Part shown: positions 18,642 through 27,356 of the stretch, in pieces
Layout of the letters: each line of letters starts with the position of its first letter
How positions within the stretch are numbered: position 1 is the first letter of the stretch
DNA from: Acidimicrobiales bacterium
Lineage (GTDB): Bacteria; Actinomycetota; Acidimicrobiia; Acidimicrobiales; JAVJTC01
Direction: 5' to 3'
Assembly: GCA_040219085.1 (NCBI GenBank)
Contig: JAVJTC010000029.1
Coordinates: 1-64,000 of the forward strand
DNA: 64,000 nucleotides
Notes under the pieces: model-generated
What the model was told of the DNA's origin: nothing
What the model saw: only the letters and a program-made list of their open reading frames with translations
Database searches by the model: none
Program-made: the position numbers and the translations under genes

Positions 18642-19531
18642 CGCTTGCGGTCCTCCATGGCCGACTCGGAGAACCGGTCGTCCGCCCGGGTGGCGCCGCG
18701 TTCGGTGATCCGGGTCGCTGCGACCTCGGCGATTATGTCGGCGGTCGTCGACGCGGAGGACTCCACCGCTCCGGTACAGCTCATGTCGCCCACGGTGCGG
18801 TAGCGAACCGTCTCCTCGTAGGGCTCCTCGCCGTCCATCAGTGAGATGTACGGCCCGGTCGACAGGAGCATCCCGTCGCGCTCGAACACCTCCCGGCGGT
18901 GCGCGTAGTAGATCGACGGCAGGTCGATGTTCTCCTCGTCGACGTACTGCCAGATGTCGAGCTCGGTCCAGTTGGAGATGGGGAACACGCGGATGTGCTC
19001 GCCCTTGCGGGTGTGGCCGTTGTAGAGGTTCCACAGCTCGGGCCGCTGGTTCTTCGGATCCCACTGGCCGAAGTCGTCGCGGAAGCTGAAGACGCGTTCT
19101 TTGGCTCGTGCCTTCTCCTCATCGCGGCGTCCGCCGCCGAACACGGCATCGAAGTCGTATTCCGCGATCGCATCGAGCAGGGTGGTCGTCTGCAGGCGGT
19201 TGCGGGTGCCCCTCGGTCCCGTTTCCTCGGCCACCCGACCGGAGTCGATCGACTCCTGCACCGAGGCGACGATGAGACGCCCTCCCACCGACTCGACCAG
19301 GCGGTCACGGAACTCGAGGACCTCGGGGAAGTTGTGACCCGTGTCGACGTGCATGATCGGAAAGGGGATGCGGCAGGGCCGGAACGCCTTGACCGCGAGC
19401 TGGACCATCACCACCGAGTCCTTGCCACCGGAACACAACAGGACCGGTCGTTCGAACTCGGCGGCCACCTCACGCATGATGTGGATCGATTCCGCTTCGA
19501 GAGTCCGCAGGTGCGACAACTCATATGACAT
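18626..19531 (-). CDS. cysD: Sulfate adenylyltransferase subunit 2
   Basis: A 301-residue PP-loop subunit of ATP sulfurylase. The PP motif is LLCSGGKDSVVM, with FPIMHVDTGHNFPE, FGGGRRDEEKARAKER and FPISNWTELDIWQY following, and the conserved REGYF C terminus. I chose ATG 19531 (MSYELSHL) over the ATG at 19537 because TAGCCT lies 8 bases before 19531, the leaderless spacing seen elsewhere here. It heads the cysD-cysN-cysC operon and is divergent from cysQ. Confidence 0.95.
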   Translation of the reverse strand: MSYELSHLRTLEAESIHIMREVAAEFERPVLLCSGGKDSVVMVQLAVKAFRPCRIPFPIMHVDTGHNFPEVLEFRDRLVESVGGRLIVASVQESIDSGRVAEETGPRGTRNRLQTTTLLDAIAEYDFDAVFGGGRRDEEKARAKERVFSFRDDFGQWDPKNQRPELWNLYNGHTRKGEHIRVFPISNWTELDIWQYVDEENIDLPSIYYAHRREVFERDGMLLSTGPYISLMDGEEPYEETVRYRTVGDMSCTGAVESSASTTADIIAEVAATRITERGATRADDRFSESAMEDRKREGYF

Positions 19532-19539
19532 GGTCATAG

Positions 19540-19545
19540 AGGCTA
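19540..19545 (-). promoter_or_regulatory. -10 hexamer TAGCCT for a leaderless start
   Basis: TAGCCT lies 8 bases before the cysD ATG at 19531, but only 2 bases before the alternative ATG at 19537. Confidence 0.45.
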
Positions 19546-19675
19546 CGCGGGGCCCAGACCGATGGTGGACATCACCTCGTCGACACAGCGACCCGCGCCG
19601 GACGGTCGCCGAGTCACCGCACAGCTCGGGTCTCCGCCCTACAGTCGCTTCCTCGCGAACACCCCCGGAGCAGAT

Positions 19676-20434
19676 GTGAGCACAACCGAAGACCACCGAC
19701 TCGCGACACGTCTCGCAACCGAGGCCGGAGTTCTCCTCGTGGCGCTGCGGTCCGAGCTCGAGGCCGCGGGGGCCGACGTCGCCGAGATGCGCGCCGAAGG
19801 CGACCGACGATCACACGACCTTCTCATGGACGCCCTGGCCGAGGCGAGGCCCGACGATGCCGTGCTCTCCGAGGAGGGCAGCGACGACCAGGGCCGGCTC
19901 ACCGCTGAGCGTGTCTGGATCATCGACCCCCTGGACGGCACACGCGAGTTCGGTGAGCCACCCCGGGTCGACTGGGCGGTTCACGTGGCCCTCGTCGAGG
20001 GTGGGGTCGTCACCGCCGCAGCCGTGAGCCTCCCCGCGCGCGACCTGACCCTGAGCACCGCCGATGTCGCACAGGCCCGCGCCGGCGACGGGAGGCGCCC
20101 CCGCGTCATCGCGAGCCGCACCCGCCCCGGCCCTGCTGCCGAGGCCATCGCCGAGGCCCTCGACGGTGAACTCGTCTTTCTCGGATCGGCCGGGGCGAAG
20201 ACGATGGCGATCGTGCTCGACGAAGCCGACATCTACGCCCACACCGGCGGCCAGTACGAATGGGACTCGGCGGCGCCCGTCGGCGTCGCGGCGGCCGCCG
20301 GTCTGCACGCGAGCCGCATCGACGGCAGCCCGCTCGTCTACAACCGCCCCGACCCGCTCCTCCCGGACCTCCTCGTGTGCCGGGGCGACTACGCGCAGGC
20401 CGCCCTCGAGGCAGTCTCGGCGCTGGACTCGTGA
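19676..20434 (+). CDS. cysQ: 3'(2'),5'-bisphosphate nucleotidase CysQ
   Basis: A 252-residue member of the inositol monophosphatase superfamily that removes PAP (3'-phosphoadenosine 5'-phosphate) left by sulfation and PAPS reduction. Metal-binding motifs are [15 protein letters not shown] and EWDSAAP. The position next to cysDNC supports CysQ over inositol phosphatase. The GTG at 19676 has GGAG 5 bases upstream; TACAGT at 19640-19645 is a possible -10 with a leader of about 25 bases. The stop overlaps the nucS start (GTGA). Confidence 0.88.
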   Translation: MSTTEDHRLATRLATEAGVLLVALRSELEAAGADVAEMRAEGDRRSHDLLMDALAEARPDDAVLSEEGSDDQGRLTAERVWIIDPLDGTREFGEPPRVDWAVHVALVEGGVVTAAAVSLPARDLTLSTADVAQARAGDGRRPRVIASRTRPGPAAEAIAEALDGELVFLGSAGAKTMAIVLDEADIYAHTGGQYEWDSAAPVGVAAAAGLHASRIDGSPLVYNRPDPLLPDLLVCRGDYAQAALEAVSALDS

Positions 20435-21090
20435 GGCTCGTCGTCGCCCGGTGCTCGGTCGATTACGACGGCCGTCTCACGGCGCACCTCCCCGAGGCCG
20501 TGCGTCTGATCATGGTGAAGGCCGACGGGTGCGTCGCGATACACGCCGACGGCGGCGCCTACAAGCCTCTCAACTGGATGAACGCCCCCAACCGGCTCAT
20601 CACCGACGAGGGCGTCTGGACCGTCACGAGCCCGAAGGGCGAGAAGCTCGTGATCACGATGCACGAGGTCCTCACCGACGAGGTCCACGACCTGGGGGTC
20701 GACCCGGGCCTCACCAAGGACGGGGTGGAGGCGCATCTCCAGGAGCTCCTGGCCGCGGATCCGGCCCACCTGAGCGACGGTCTGCGCCTCGTCCGTCGCG
20801 AGTATCCGACCGACATCGGCCCCGTGGACCTGCTGTGTCGCGACACCGACGGCACCGCTGTCGCCGTGGAGGTCAAGCGGCGCGGGGAGATCGACGGGGT
20901 GGAACAACTCGCCCGGTACCTCGAGTTCCTCAACCGCGACCCGCGACTCAGGCCGGTCAGAGGCCTGTTCGTCGCCCAGGTGATAAAGCCGCAGGCGAAG
21001 GTGCTCGCAGCCGAACGCGGAATCGACTGTCGCGAGGTGGACTACGACGAGCTGCGCGGGATCGGCTCGAACGAGCTCCGGCTCTTCTGA
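20431..21090 (+). CDS. nucS: Mismatch-specific endonuclease NucS/EndoMS
   Basis: A 219-residue nuclease that performs non-canonical mismatch repair in actinobacteria lacking MutS/MutL (known for mycobacterial NucS). The N-terminal DNA-binding part starts [16 protein letters not shown]. The C-terminal nuclease part has GPVDLLCRD and VAVEVKRRG, giving the D...ExK catalytic core, then [13 protein letters not shown]. The RLF tail fits a clamp-binding end. Its GTG overlaps the cysQ stop by 4 bases, so its translation is coupled to a sulfur-metabolism gene. Confidence 0.93.
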   Translation: MRLVVARCSVDYDGRLTAHLPEAVRLIMVKADGCVAIHADGGAYKPLNWMNAPNRLITDEGVWTVTSPKGEKLVITMHEVLTDEVHDLGVDPGLTKDGVEAHLQELLAADPAHLSDGLRLVRREYPTDIGPVDLLCRDTDGTAVAVEVKRRGEIDGVEQLARYLEFLNRDPRLRPVRGLFVAQVIKPQAKVLAAERGIDCREVDYDELRGIGSNELRLF

Positions 21091-21133
21091 GGTCGCCCGG
21101 AACGGGTGCAGCCAACCTTCGGGCACCAGCAAC

Positions 21134-21139
21134 TAGCCT
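21134..21139 (+). promoter_or_regulatory. -10 hexamer TAGCCT upstream of the VanW gene
   Basis: TAGCCT lies 6 bases before an in-frame ATC at 21146. No ATG, GTG or TTG occurs in that frame until 21269. Confidence 0.4.
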
Positions 21140-21268
21140 GAGCGCATCGAGAATGACGATCGCACCGTCCAGCTCGAGTTCCCCGATGATCAGTTCCGGC
21201 CCGGCGACGCCGCGCGCCACCGGAGGGTCTTCGGATCGCTCGACCTTCCGCCCTGGGCATGGGGCGCC

Positions 21269-23242
21269 GTGGCCGCCGCGCTCGTCGTGGTGGTGTTCCT
21301 CGTCGCGTTCACGGTGGACACGGCGATCCACTCCGGCCAGGTCACCCGCAACGTCGAGCTCAGCGGCACGGCCGTCGGGGGGCTGTCCGAGGACGACCTC
21401 CTCGCCGTCGTCGAAGAGAAGGAGACGGCTCTCGCCGCGACCGAGGTCGTCATCGTCACGCCGTCCGACGAGCTGACGACCACCGCAGGCGAAGCCGGCG
21501 TCGGAATCGACCGGGCGGCCACCGTCGATACCGTGCTCGACGTCGGACGCGACGGCTCGGTGCTCACCCGCCCCTTCTCGTGGCTCGGGTCGTTGTTCTC
21601 GTCCACCGATGTGCATCCGATCGTCACGGTCGCAGACGACGTCACGGACACGTCGCTGGCCTCGATCACCTCCGAGCGTCTCTCCGAGCCGGTCGAGCCC
21701 GAGTTGGTCTTCGCCGACGGCGCCTTCGCCGTCCAGGCCGGGGTCCCGGGGTCCGCCATCGACGCTGCATCGGTTCTCGCCCAGCTCGCCGAGGTGGTCG
21801 ACGCCGGAACGAACCCGATCGTGTTGCAGGTGGAGCCGGTTCCTGTCGCCCCTGCCACCCCCGACAGCGCCATCGCTGCGATTGCTGACGACATCAACTC
21901 CGCCACGGCGCGCGGCATCGAAGTGACCGTCGACGGTCGCACCGAGACGATCGGAACGGCCGACCTGCGCAGCTGGGTCTCTACGGACTTCGGCGAAGAC
22001 GGCGGTTTCGTGGGCTGGACGGTCGACCCCGAGGCCGCTCAGGCCTTCGTCGAAGCCGTCTTCACCGATGCCGGCGAGCCTGGCGAGCTGGGAGAGGTCA
22101 CCGTCATCGACGGTGTGCCGACTGCCGCCGGCGGTGGGACACCGGGGACACGGTGCTGTTCGCCCGAGGCGGGAGCGCAGGTCGCCGACGCGGTGACCGG
22201 CGGTCGTGGGTCGGTGACGCTCGAGCTGACCGAGGATGAGTCCGTCAACCAGGAACTCCTCGAGGAGATGGGCGTGATCGAGCTCATCGGCGAATTCACG
22301 ACCGAGCACGCCGCCGGCCAGTCACGGGTGGAGAACATCCACCGCATCGCGGACATCGTCCGGGGCGCAATGATCGAACCGGACGGTGGGCGGTGGACCA
22401 TCAACGACTTCGTGGGCCGCAGGACGATCGAGAAGGGCTTCGTCTCGGCGGGGGTCATCGAGAACGGCGTCTTCGTCGAAGACGTCGGTGGCGGTATCAG
22501 CCAGTTCGCCACGACCATCTTCAACGCCGCCTTCTTCGGGGGGCTCGACTTCGGCGAATACCAGGCGCACTCGATCTACATCTCGCGCTACCCGTACGGG
22601 CGTGAGGCGACCGTCTCGTTCCCGGCACCGGACCTCGAGCTGATCAACAACACGCCCCACCACGTGATGATCTGGACCTCCTACACGGACACGTCGATCA
22701 CCGTTCAGCTCTACTCCACGCGCTACGCCGACGTCGTCGAGACCGGCCAGTCCTCCCAGGCCCAGGGCCAGTGCACGCGTGTCTACACCTACAGGGAACG
22801 GACCTACCCCGACGGCTCCGTCGACGAGGACTCGGTGACGGCGCTGTACCAACCCGGAGAGGGCCTCAACTGCCAGGGGGAACCCTTCATCCCACCCCCT
22901 GACTGCGACTTCGACGAGCGGGCGATCGACACCAACGCGGACCGGTACACAGACAGCTGCGTCTTCGTGGATCCACCCGCATGCGACTTCGACCAGGTTC
23001 TCGTCGACACCAACGACAACGGCAACCCCGACACCTGCGAGGGTGCCGACCCGCCCAACTGCGGTCCCGACGAAATCGCCGTGGACACCAACGGCAACGG
23101 TGTCCTGGACGCGTGTGAGCCGGCACCGACTCCCGAACCGACTCCCACCGCGGACCCTCCGAACCCCGACCCTTCGGCGACACCGACACCGAATCCCACG
23201 GTGGACCCGTCGGCCACGCCGGTGCCCAACCCGGAGACCTGA
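21269..23242 (+). CDS. VanW family envelope protein with aspartate-rich C-terminal repeats
   Basis: 657 residues from the first standard start, GTG 21269. An N-terminal membrane segment (VAAALVVVVFLVAF) anchors an extracellular part with two peptidoglycan-binding_4-like regions and then a VanW domain (GGGISQFATTIFNAAFFGGL, HSIYISRYPYGREAT, INNTPHHVMI). The C terminus has three Cys- and Asp-rich units with DTNxDxxxD cores (DTNDNGNPDTC, DTNGNGVLDAC), like calcium-binding thrombospondin type-3 repeats, then a Pro/Thr tail. VanW function is unknown; cell-wall association is likely. Coding-like sequence extends upstream in frame to ATC 21146, so the true protein may be about 41 residues longer at the N terminus. 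The next gene starts 2 bases after the stop. Confidence 0.85.
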   Translation: MAAALVVVVFLVAFTVDTAIHSGQVTRNVELSGTAVGGLSEDDLLAVVEEKETALAATEVVIVTPSDELTTTAGEAGVGIDRAATVDTVLDVGRDGSVLTRPFSWLGSLFSSTDVHPIVTVADDVTDTSLASITSERLSEPVEPELVFADGAFAVQAGVPGSAIDAASVLAQLAEVVDAGTNPIVLQVEPVPVAPATPDSAIAAIADDINSATARGIEVTVDGRTETIGTADLRSWVSTDFGEDGGFVGWTVDPEAAQAFVEAVFTDAGEPGELGEVTVIDGVPTAAGGGTPGTRCCSPEAGAQVADAVTGGRGSVTLELTEDESVNQELLEEMGVIELIGEFTTEHAAGQSRVENIHRIADIVRGAMIEPDGGRWTINDFVGRRTIEKGFVSAGVIENGVFVEDVGGGISQFATTIFNAAFFGGLDFGEYQAHSIYISRYPYGREATVSFPAPDLELINNTPHHVMIWTSYTDTSITVQLYSTRYADVVETGQSSQAQGQCTRVYTYRERTYPDGSVDEDSVTALYQPGEGLNCQGEPFIPPPDCDFDERAIDTNADRYTDSCVFVDPPACDFDQVLVDTNDNGNPDTCEGADPPNCGPDEIAVDTNGNGVLDACEPAPTPEPTPTADPPNPDPSATPTPNPTVDPSATPVPNPET

Positions 23243-23244
23243 CC

Positions 23245-24633
23245 GTGGGCGTCGACGACACGTCGGTGCACGCGGACCGAATGAGCGACATCGACGCCGT
23301 GGTCTGGGGCCTCGACGCCGATCCCAGACTCCACGCCCCGATCGGTTCCGTCTCGTTCTTCGCCTCGCCGCTCGACCCGGACCGGGTCACCGCCCGGCTC
23401 GATCGGGCGTCACGGGCGGTGCCGAGACTGCGCCAGCGTGCCGTCGCCTCCCGCCTGGGGCTCTCCGTCCCCCGCTGGGAGATCGACCCGGCCTTCACGA
23501 TCGAACGCCATGTGGACGTTGCCGACGGCTCCGCCACACGCGGGGAGGTCCTCGAGCGCACGGGCGACGAGTTGGCGAGACCCTTCGACCGGGATCGGCC
23601 GTTGTGGTCCACCGTCATCTACCCGGATCTCGGCGACGGAACCGCCGCCATGATCTCGAGGGGCCACCACGCCCTCACCGACGGGCTCGGCGCTTTGCGG
23701 ATCCAACTGGAGATGTTCGACCTCGAGGCGGAGCCCGAACCGCCCTCCGACGAACCGCCCGCGCCTGACTCCACGCCGCCGACCCGTCAGGCCCGGGTTG
23801 TCAGCGCCATCGAACATGATCTGGCCAACCAGACACGGTTCCTTCACGGAGCGGCACGGTTCCTCGGGACTGCGCTCGCGGATCCCACCGGCGCACGTGA
23901 CGAGATGGTCGATGCCGTCGGCTCCGCACTAAGACTCGCCGGACCGACCGGCGAGGCTCTGAGCCCGCTCATGACACACCGTTCGTCGCTACCGAAGGTG
24001 CGCACCCTCACCCTCGATCTCGAGACCATGAAGGCCACGGCTTCGGCCGCCGGGGTGAAGCTCAACGACGTGTTCGTCAGCGGCACGTGCGCCGGAATGC
24101 AGATTCTGCACGAACGTGCGGGGCTACCGACCGAACGACTCCGCATGGCGATGCCGATCAGCACACGCGGCCCCGACGACGACGTGGAGACGAACCGGTT
24201 CGTCCCGCTTCGTTTCGAGATCCCCCTCGGCGCGGACAGCGCCGCTGCCCACCTCGAGATCGTGCACGCACTGGTGGCGGCCGCCCGGCGCGAGCCGGCG
24301 ATCGGTCTGGTCGAACCCGCGGCGGGCATCGCGTCTCGTCTACCCCGCGCCGCCCTGTTGCCGCTGTTCGGACGGATGGTGGACGGCACCGACTTCGTCG
24401 CCTCGAATCTGCCGGGGTCCCCGCTACCCGTGTGGTTCTGCGGGAGCCGCCTCGTGGCCCAGTACCCGTTCGGTCCCCTGACCGGGGCGGCGGTCAACGT
24501 CTCGCTACTCAGCTACTGCGACGACGTGGCCATCGGTGTCGTGGCGGACACCGCTGCGGTCGACGACCCGGACGAACTCGTCGATTGCCTCAGGCTCGGC
24601 TACGCCCGGGCGCTGGGCGCCTGCGACGATTGA
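23245..24633 (+). CDS. Wax ester synthase/diacylglycerol acyltransferase family protein
   Basis: A 462-residue WS/DGAT-type acyltransferase that would join acyl-CoA to a fatty alcohol or diacylglycerol for storage lipid. The catalytic HHxxxDG motif is HHALTDG at about residues 139-145. The N terminus has the family opening MSDIDAVVWGLD, and the C-terminal half has SNLPGS..PVWFCG and a PFGPLTGAAVNVSLLSYCD region. It starts 2 bases after the vanW-type gene and the next gene starts 5 bases after its stop, so the three form an operon. Other O-acyltransferase substrates remain possible. Confidence 0.88.
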   Translation: MGVDDTSVHADRMSDIDAVVWGLDADPRLHAPIGSVSFFASPLDPDRVTARLDRASRAVPRLRQRAVASRLGLSVPRWEIDPAFTIERHVDVADGSATRGEVLERTGDELARPFDRDRPLWSTVIYPDLGDGTAAMISRGHHALTDGLGALRIQLEMFDLEAEPEPPSDEPPAPDSTPPTRQARVVSAIEHDLANQTRFLHGAARFLGTALADPTGARDEMVDAVGSALRLAGPTGEALSPLMTHRSSLPKVRTLTLDLETMKATASAAGVKLNDVFVSGTCAGMQILHERAGLPTERLRMAMPISTRGPDDDVETNRFVPLRFEIPLGADSAAAHLEIVHALVAAARREPAIGLVEPAAGIASRLPRAALLPLFGRMVDGTDFVASNLPGSPLPVWFCGSRLVAQYPFGPLTGAAVNVSLLSYCDDVAIGVVADTAAVDDPDELVDCLRLGYARALGACDD

Positions 24634-24638
24634 CCACG

Positions 24639-25880
24639 ATGCCAGCCAACACCCTCACCAGCGACGTGCTGATCGTCGGCGGCGGCCCCGCGGGCTCAGC
24701 ATGTGCGATCGAAGCCCGCCGGTTGGGCCTGCGCGCCACGATCGTCGACAAGTCCACCTTTCCGCGCGACAAGTTCTGCGGCGACGGCCTGACAGCCGAC
24801 GCACTCCGGCGTCTCGAGGAACTCGGCGTCGATCCGAGGCCCATGTCGTCGTTCTTCACCGTCGACCAGGTGAGCGTGCGGACGACCAGCGGTCGCCAGG
24901 TCAGCTATCCCCTGCCTCGCGACGGCATGTTCGGCGCGGTCGTGCGTCGCGACGAACTCGACGTCGCCATCCTGGACCGTGCCCGGGAGATGGGCGCCGA
25001 CGTGATCGAAGGGGTCGCTGTCACGGGACTCGGCACCGGAGACGACCGGATGACCGCGACCCTCGGCGACGGACGGTCGGTCCAGGCCCGCTACGTCATC
25101 GGCGCTGACGGAATGTGGTCGCCGACCCGCAAGATGCTGGGCCTGGGTGACCGCACCTACCGGGGCGAGTTCCACGCCTTCCGGCAGTACTACTCGAACG
25201 TGTCAGACGAGCTGGCACGGGGCCTGTGGGTCTGGTTCGAACCGGAGATCCTCCCGGGCTACGTCTGGGCGTTCCCGGAGTCGGGGGGCCGAGCCAACGT
25301 CGGTTTCGGCATCCACCGGGACTGCAACGCCACCCGCGAGATGAAGGAGTTGTGGCCCGAGCTCCTGTCCCGACCCCACATCGCGCGGGTCCTCGGCCCG
25401 GATGCGACCCCCGACGGCCCCCACCGGGCGTGGCCGATACCGGCGCGCCTCGACGGAATGGAACTCACAGCCGACCGCGTGCTGTTCGTCGGGGACGCGG
25501 CCGCCGCCACCGACCCGATGACCGGTGAGGGCATCGCCCAGGCGCTGCTCACGGGGACGCTGGCCGCCCGGGCCGTCGCGGCAGCCGGACCAGGAGATCC
25601 GGCCGACGCCACGCACCGCTACGAAGCAGCCGTACGACGGTCCCTGCTGCCGGACTTCCTCATCGCGAAGTGGCTGGGCCGCCTGATGCGGACCGAACTG
25701 GGGGTGCGGGGCGCCGCGCGGGCCTCGGGGATGACCGACTGGACCCGTCGTAACTTCGCAAGATGGCTCCTCGAGGACTACCCCCGGGCCGTCGTCTTCA
25801 CGCCGACGCGGTGGCACCGCGAGCTCTTCACCGCGCCCGGCGCCTACCGCACCCCGGGCCCCGCTCCCCTGCCGTCCTGA
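24639..25880 (+). CDS. Geranylgeranyl reductase family FAD-dependent oxidoreductase
   Basis: A 413-residue flavoprotein. The FAD-binding motif is VLIVGGGPAGSACAIEARR near the N terminus. KFCGDGLT, YVIGADGMWSPTRK and the second FAD motif FVGDAAAATDPMTGEGI follow, as in geranylgeranyl and menaquinone-chain reductases (PF01494-like). The likely role is reduction of isoprenoid double bonds, for example of menaquinone or a polyprenyl lipid. It is the last gene of the operon starting with the VanW gene. Its 3' end is duplicated just downstream. Confidence 0.85.
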   Translation: MPANTLTSDVLIVGGGPAGSACAIEARRLGLRATIVDKSTFPRDKFCGDGLTADALRRLEELGVDPRPMSSFFTVDQVSVRTTSGRQVSYPLPRDGMFGAVVRRDELDVAILDRAREMGADVIEGVAVTGLGTGDDRMTATLGDGRSVQARYVIGADGMWSPTRKMLGLGDRTYRGEFHAFRQYYSNVSDELARGLWVWFEPEILPGYVWAFPESGGRANVGFGIHRDCNATREMKELWPELLSRPHIARVLGPDATPDGPHRAWPIPARLDGMELTADRVLFVGDAAAATDPMTGEGIAQALLTGTLAARAVAAAGPGDPADATHRYEAAVRRSLLPDFLIAKWLGRLMRTELGVRGAARASGMTDWTRRNFARWLLEDYPRAVVFTPTRWHRELFTAPGAYRTPGPAPLPS

Positions 25881-25939
25881 GCTCCCGGCGCAGCCGCACC
25901 TTGGGCCGCGCTCGCCTACCGTCCTAAGCTCCCGGCGCA
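25868..25939. repeat. Direct repeat of a gene 3' end
   Basis: Copies at 25868-25892 and 25915-25939 match at 23 of 25 positions (core AGCTCCCGGCGCA), period 47. The two differences are both G to A. They turn the TGA stop context into TAA and TGCCGT into TACCGT, a possible -10 hexamer for the next gene. Confidence 0.75.
25917..25922 (+). promoter_or_regulatory. Possible -10 hexamer TACCGT with downstream Shine-Dalgarno
   Basis: TACCGT in the second repeat copy lies 40 bases before GTG 25963. AAAGGAG, 5 bases before that GTG, is the strongest ribosome binding site in this part, so this gene is leadered. Confidence 0.35.
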
Positions 25940-25962
25940 CGCGAGCGGTCAAAGGAGACCAC

Positions 25963-26868
25963 GTGAATCCTCTCAGCTTCGACGGAAGGGTCGTCATCGT
26001 CACCGGTGCCGGCGGTGGCCTCGGGCGGGCGCACGCCCTCGAGTTCGCTCGACGTGGGGCGAAGGTCGTCGTCAACGACATCGGCGCTCCCCTTCGCGAG
26101 GAAGGTTCGTCGGTCGGTCCGGCGCAGGCCGTCGTCGAGGAGATCGTCGCCGCTGACGGGGAGGCCGTCGCCAACACGGACAGCGTGGCGGACGCCGAAG
26201 GTGGCGAGGCCATCGTCCAGACGGCGCTGGACGCCTTCGGACGGATCGATGTGATCGTCAACAACGCCGGGATCCTGCGGGACAAGTCGTTCCACAACAT
26301 GGACGCAGCCATGGTCGGTGCCGTCATCGCGGTGCACCTCGAGGGAGCTTTCAACGTCACGCGGCCGGCGTGGACGCACTTCCGCGAGCAGAACTACGGC
26401 CGTGTCCTCTCCACCGCATCCAACGCGGGCCTGTTCGGAAACTTCGGGCAGGCCAACTACGGGGCGGCCAAGCTCGGTCTCGTCGGCCTGACCCATGTGC
26501 TGGCCCTCGAGGGAGCGAAGTACAACATCAAGGCGAACGCCCTCGCACCCATCGCCACCACCCGCATGACCGAGGAACTGTTCGGCGACGACATCAAGGA
26601 ACTGTTCGACCCGGCCAAGGTGAGCCCGATCGCGGCCTACCTGTGCCACGAGGACTGCGAGGTCACCGGCGAGGTGTACTCGGTGGGAGGCGGTCGGGTC
26701 GCACGGGCCTTCGTCGGCCTCACGAAGGGTGTCGTCCTCGATGAGATCACCGCAGAGGCGATGGCGGAGAACCTCGAGGCCATCCGGGACACGACCGACT
26801 TCGAGACCTACGGCTCGGCCTTCGAAGAGGTGGCTGCCGTCGCCGAGAGGCTCGGCAAGGGCGGCTGA
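25963..26868 (+). CDS. SDR family oxidoreductase, hydroxyacyl-CoA dehydrogenase-like
   Basis: A 301-residue classical short-chain dehydrogenase. The cofactor motif TGAGGGLGRAHALEFARRGA, NNAG (INNAGI context VNNAGILRD), and the catalytic Ser plus YGAAK are present. The GGGLGRAHA and VNDIGAPL wording matches the dehydrogenase half of peroxisomal multifunctional enzyme 2, so a (3R)-hydroxyacyl-CoA substrate is likely (inference). A 40-residue C-terminal extension follows the fold. The start is GTG 25963 with AAAGGAG upstream. Confidence 0.85.
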   Translation: MNPLSFDGRVVIVTGAGGGLGRAHALEFARRGAKVVVNDIGAPLREEGSSVGPAQAVVEEIVAADGEAVANTDSVADAEGGEAIVQTALDAFGRIDVIVNNAGILRDKSFHNMDAAMVGAVIAVHLEGAFNVTRPAWTHFREQNYGRVLSTASNAGLFGNFGQANYGAAKLGLVGLTHVLALEGAKYNIKANALAPIATTRMTEELFGDDIKELFDPAKVSPIAAYLCHEDCEVTGEVYSVGGGRVARAFVGLTKGVVLDEITAEAMAENLEAIRDTTDFETYGSAFEEVAAVAERLGKGG

Positions 26869-26880
26869 ACGGCAGATCGC

Positions 26881-27270
26881 TCAGCGGCGCATGACCGGGG
26901 ATCCGTGGTGGGCCACCATCAGCCACGAACCAGCGCGCCTCTCGAAGATGTTCAGAGCAGCCACGGTCCCGCCCGGACCCTCCGCCGACACGAGGTTCTC
27001 GTCGCCGGTGACCCAGGCGGTGTCACCGTGGCGGCGCACTCGCGTGTCGGTCAGGATGAACTGGAGCGGATCGCCACCCGAGAAGATGGACTCCCACGAC
27101 GCGGCGACCGCCTTCCAGCCATGACGCGTCGGCCACCCCGGATGGGTGCACGCCACCGCCTCGGACTGTTCCCAGACCTCCGCCATCGCGGCCATGTCAG
27201 CGGCCTCGAACGCTTCGTAGAAGGAGTCGTTCGCCATGATGATCTCGTCGTCGCCGGCGGGGCCTTCCAC
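26881..27270 (-). CDS. NTF2-like (SnoaL/DUF4440-type) protein
   Basis: 129 residues with the cone-shaped NTF2 fold pattern: FYEAFEAADMAAMAEVW, a middle GDPLQFILTDTRVRRHGDTAWVTGDE strand region and a WLMVAHHGSP end. Members bind small ligands or catalyse isomerisation; the role is unknown. GTG 27270 is preferred to ATG 27237 because TACCGT lies 7 bases upstream of the GTG. It is convergent with the SDR gene and divergent from the PAP2 gene. Confidence 0.8.
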   Translation of the reverse strand: MEGPAGDDEIIMANDSFYEAFEAADMAAMAEVWEQSEAVACTHPGWPTRHGWKAVAASWESIFSGGDPLQFILTDTRVRRHGDTAWVTGDENLVSAEGPGGTVAALNIFERRAGSWLMVAHHGSPVMRR

Positions 27271-27277
27271 GGCGACG

Positions 27278-27283
27278 ACGGTA
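27278..27283 (-). promoter_or_regulatory. -10 hexamer TACCGT for a leaderless start
   Basis: TACCGT lies 7 bases before the GTG at 27270 of the NTF2-like gene. Confidence 0.45.
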
Positions 27284-27344
27284 GCCCGACCGGTGGCGAC
27301 CCCGGGGGGTCATCAGGCACGGGGGTGTCGGTCGGCGACCCGGT

Positions 27345-27350
27345 TAGCGT
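27345..27350 (+). promoter_or_regulatory. -10 hexamer TAGCGT for a leaderless start
   Basis: TAGCGT lies 6 bases before the GTG at 27357 of the PAP2 gene. Confidence 0.45.
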
Positions 27351-27356
27351 GACGTC

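Noticed and set aside
26864-26885. Hairpin between SDR and NTF2-like genes
   Set aside because: Only five base pairs (GCTGA/TCAGC) with a 12-base loop; too weak to call.
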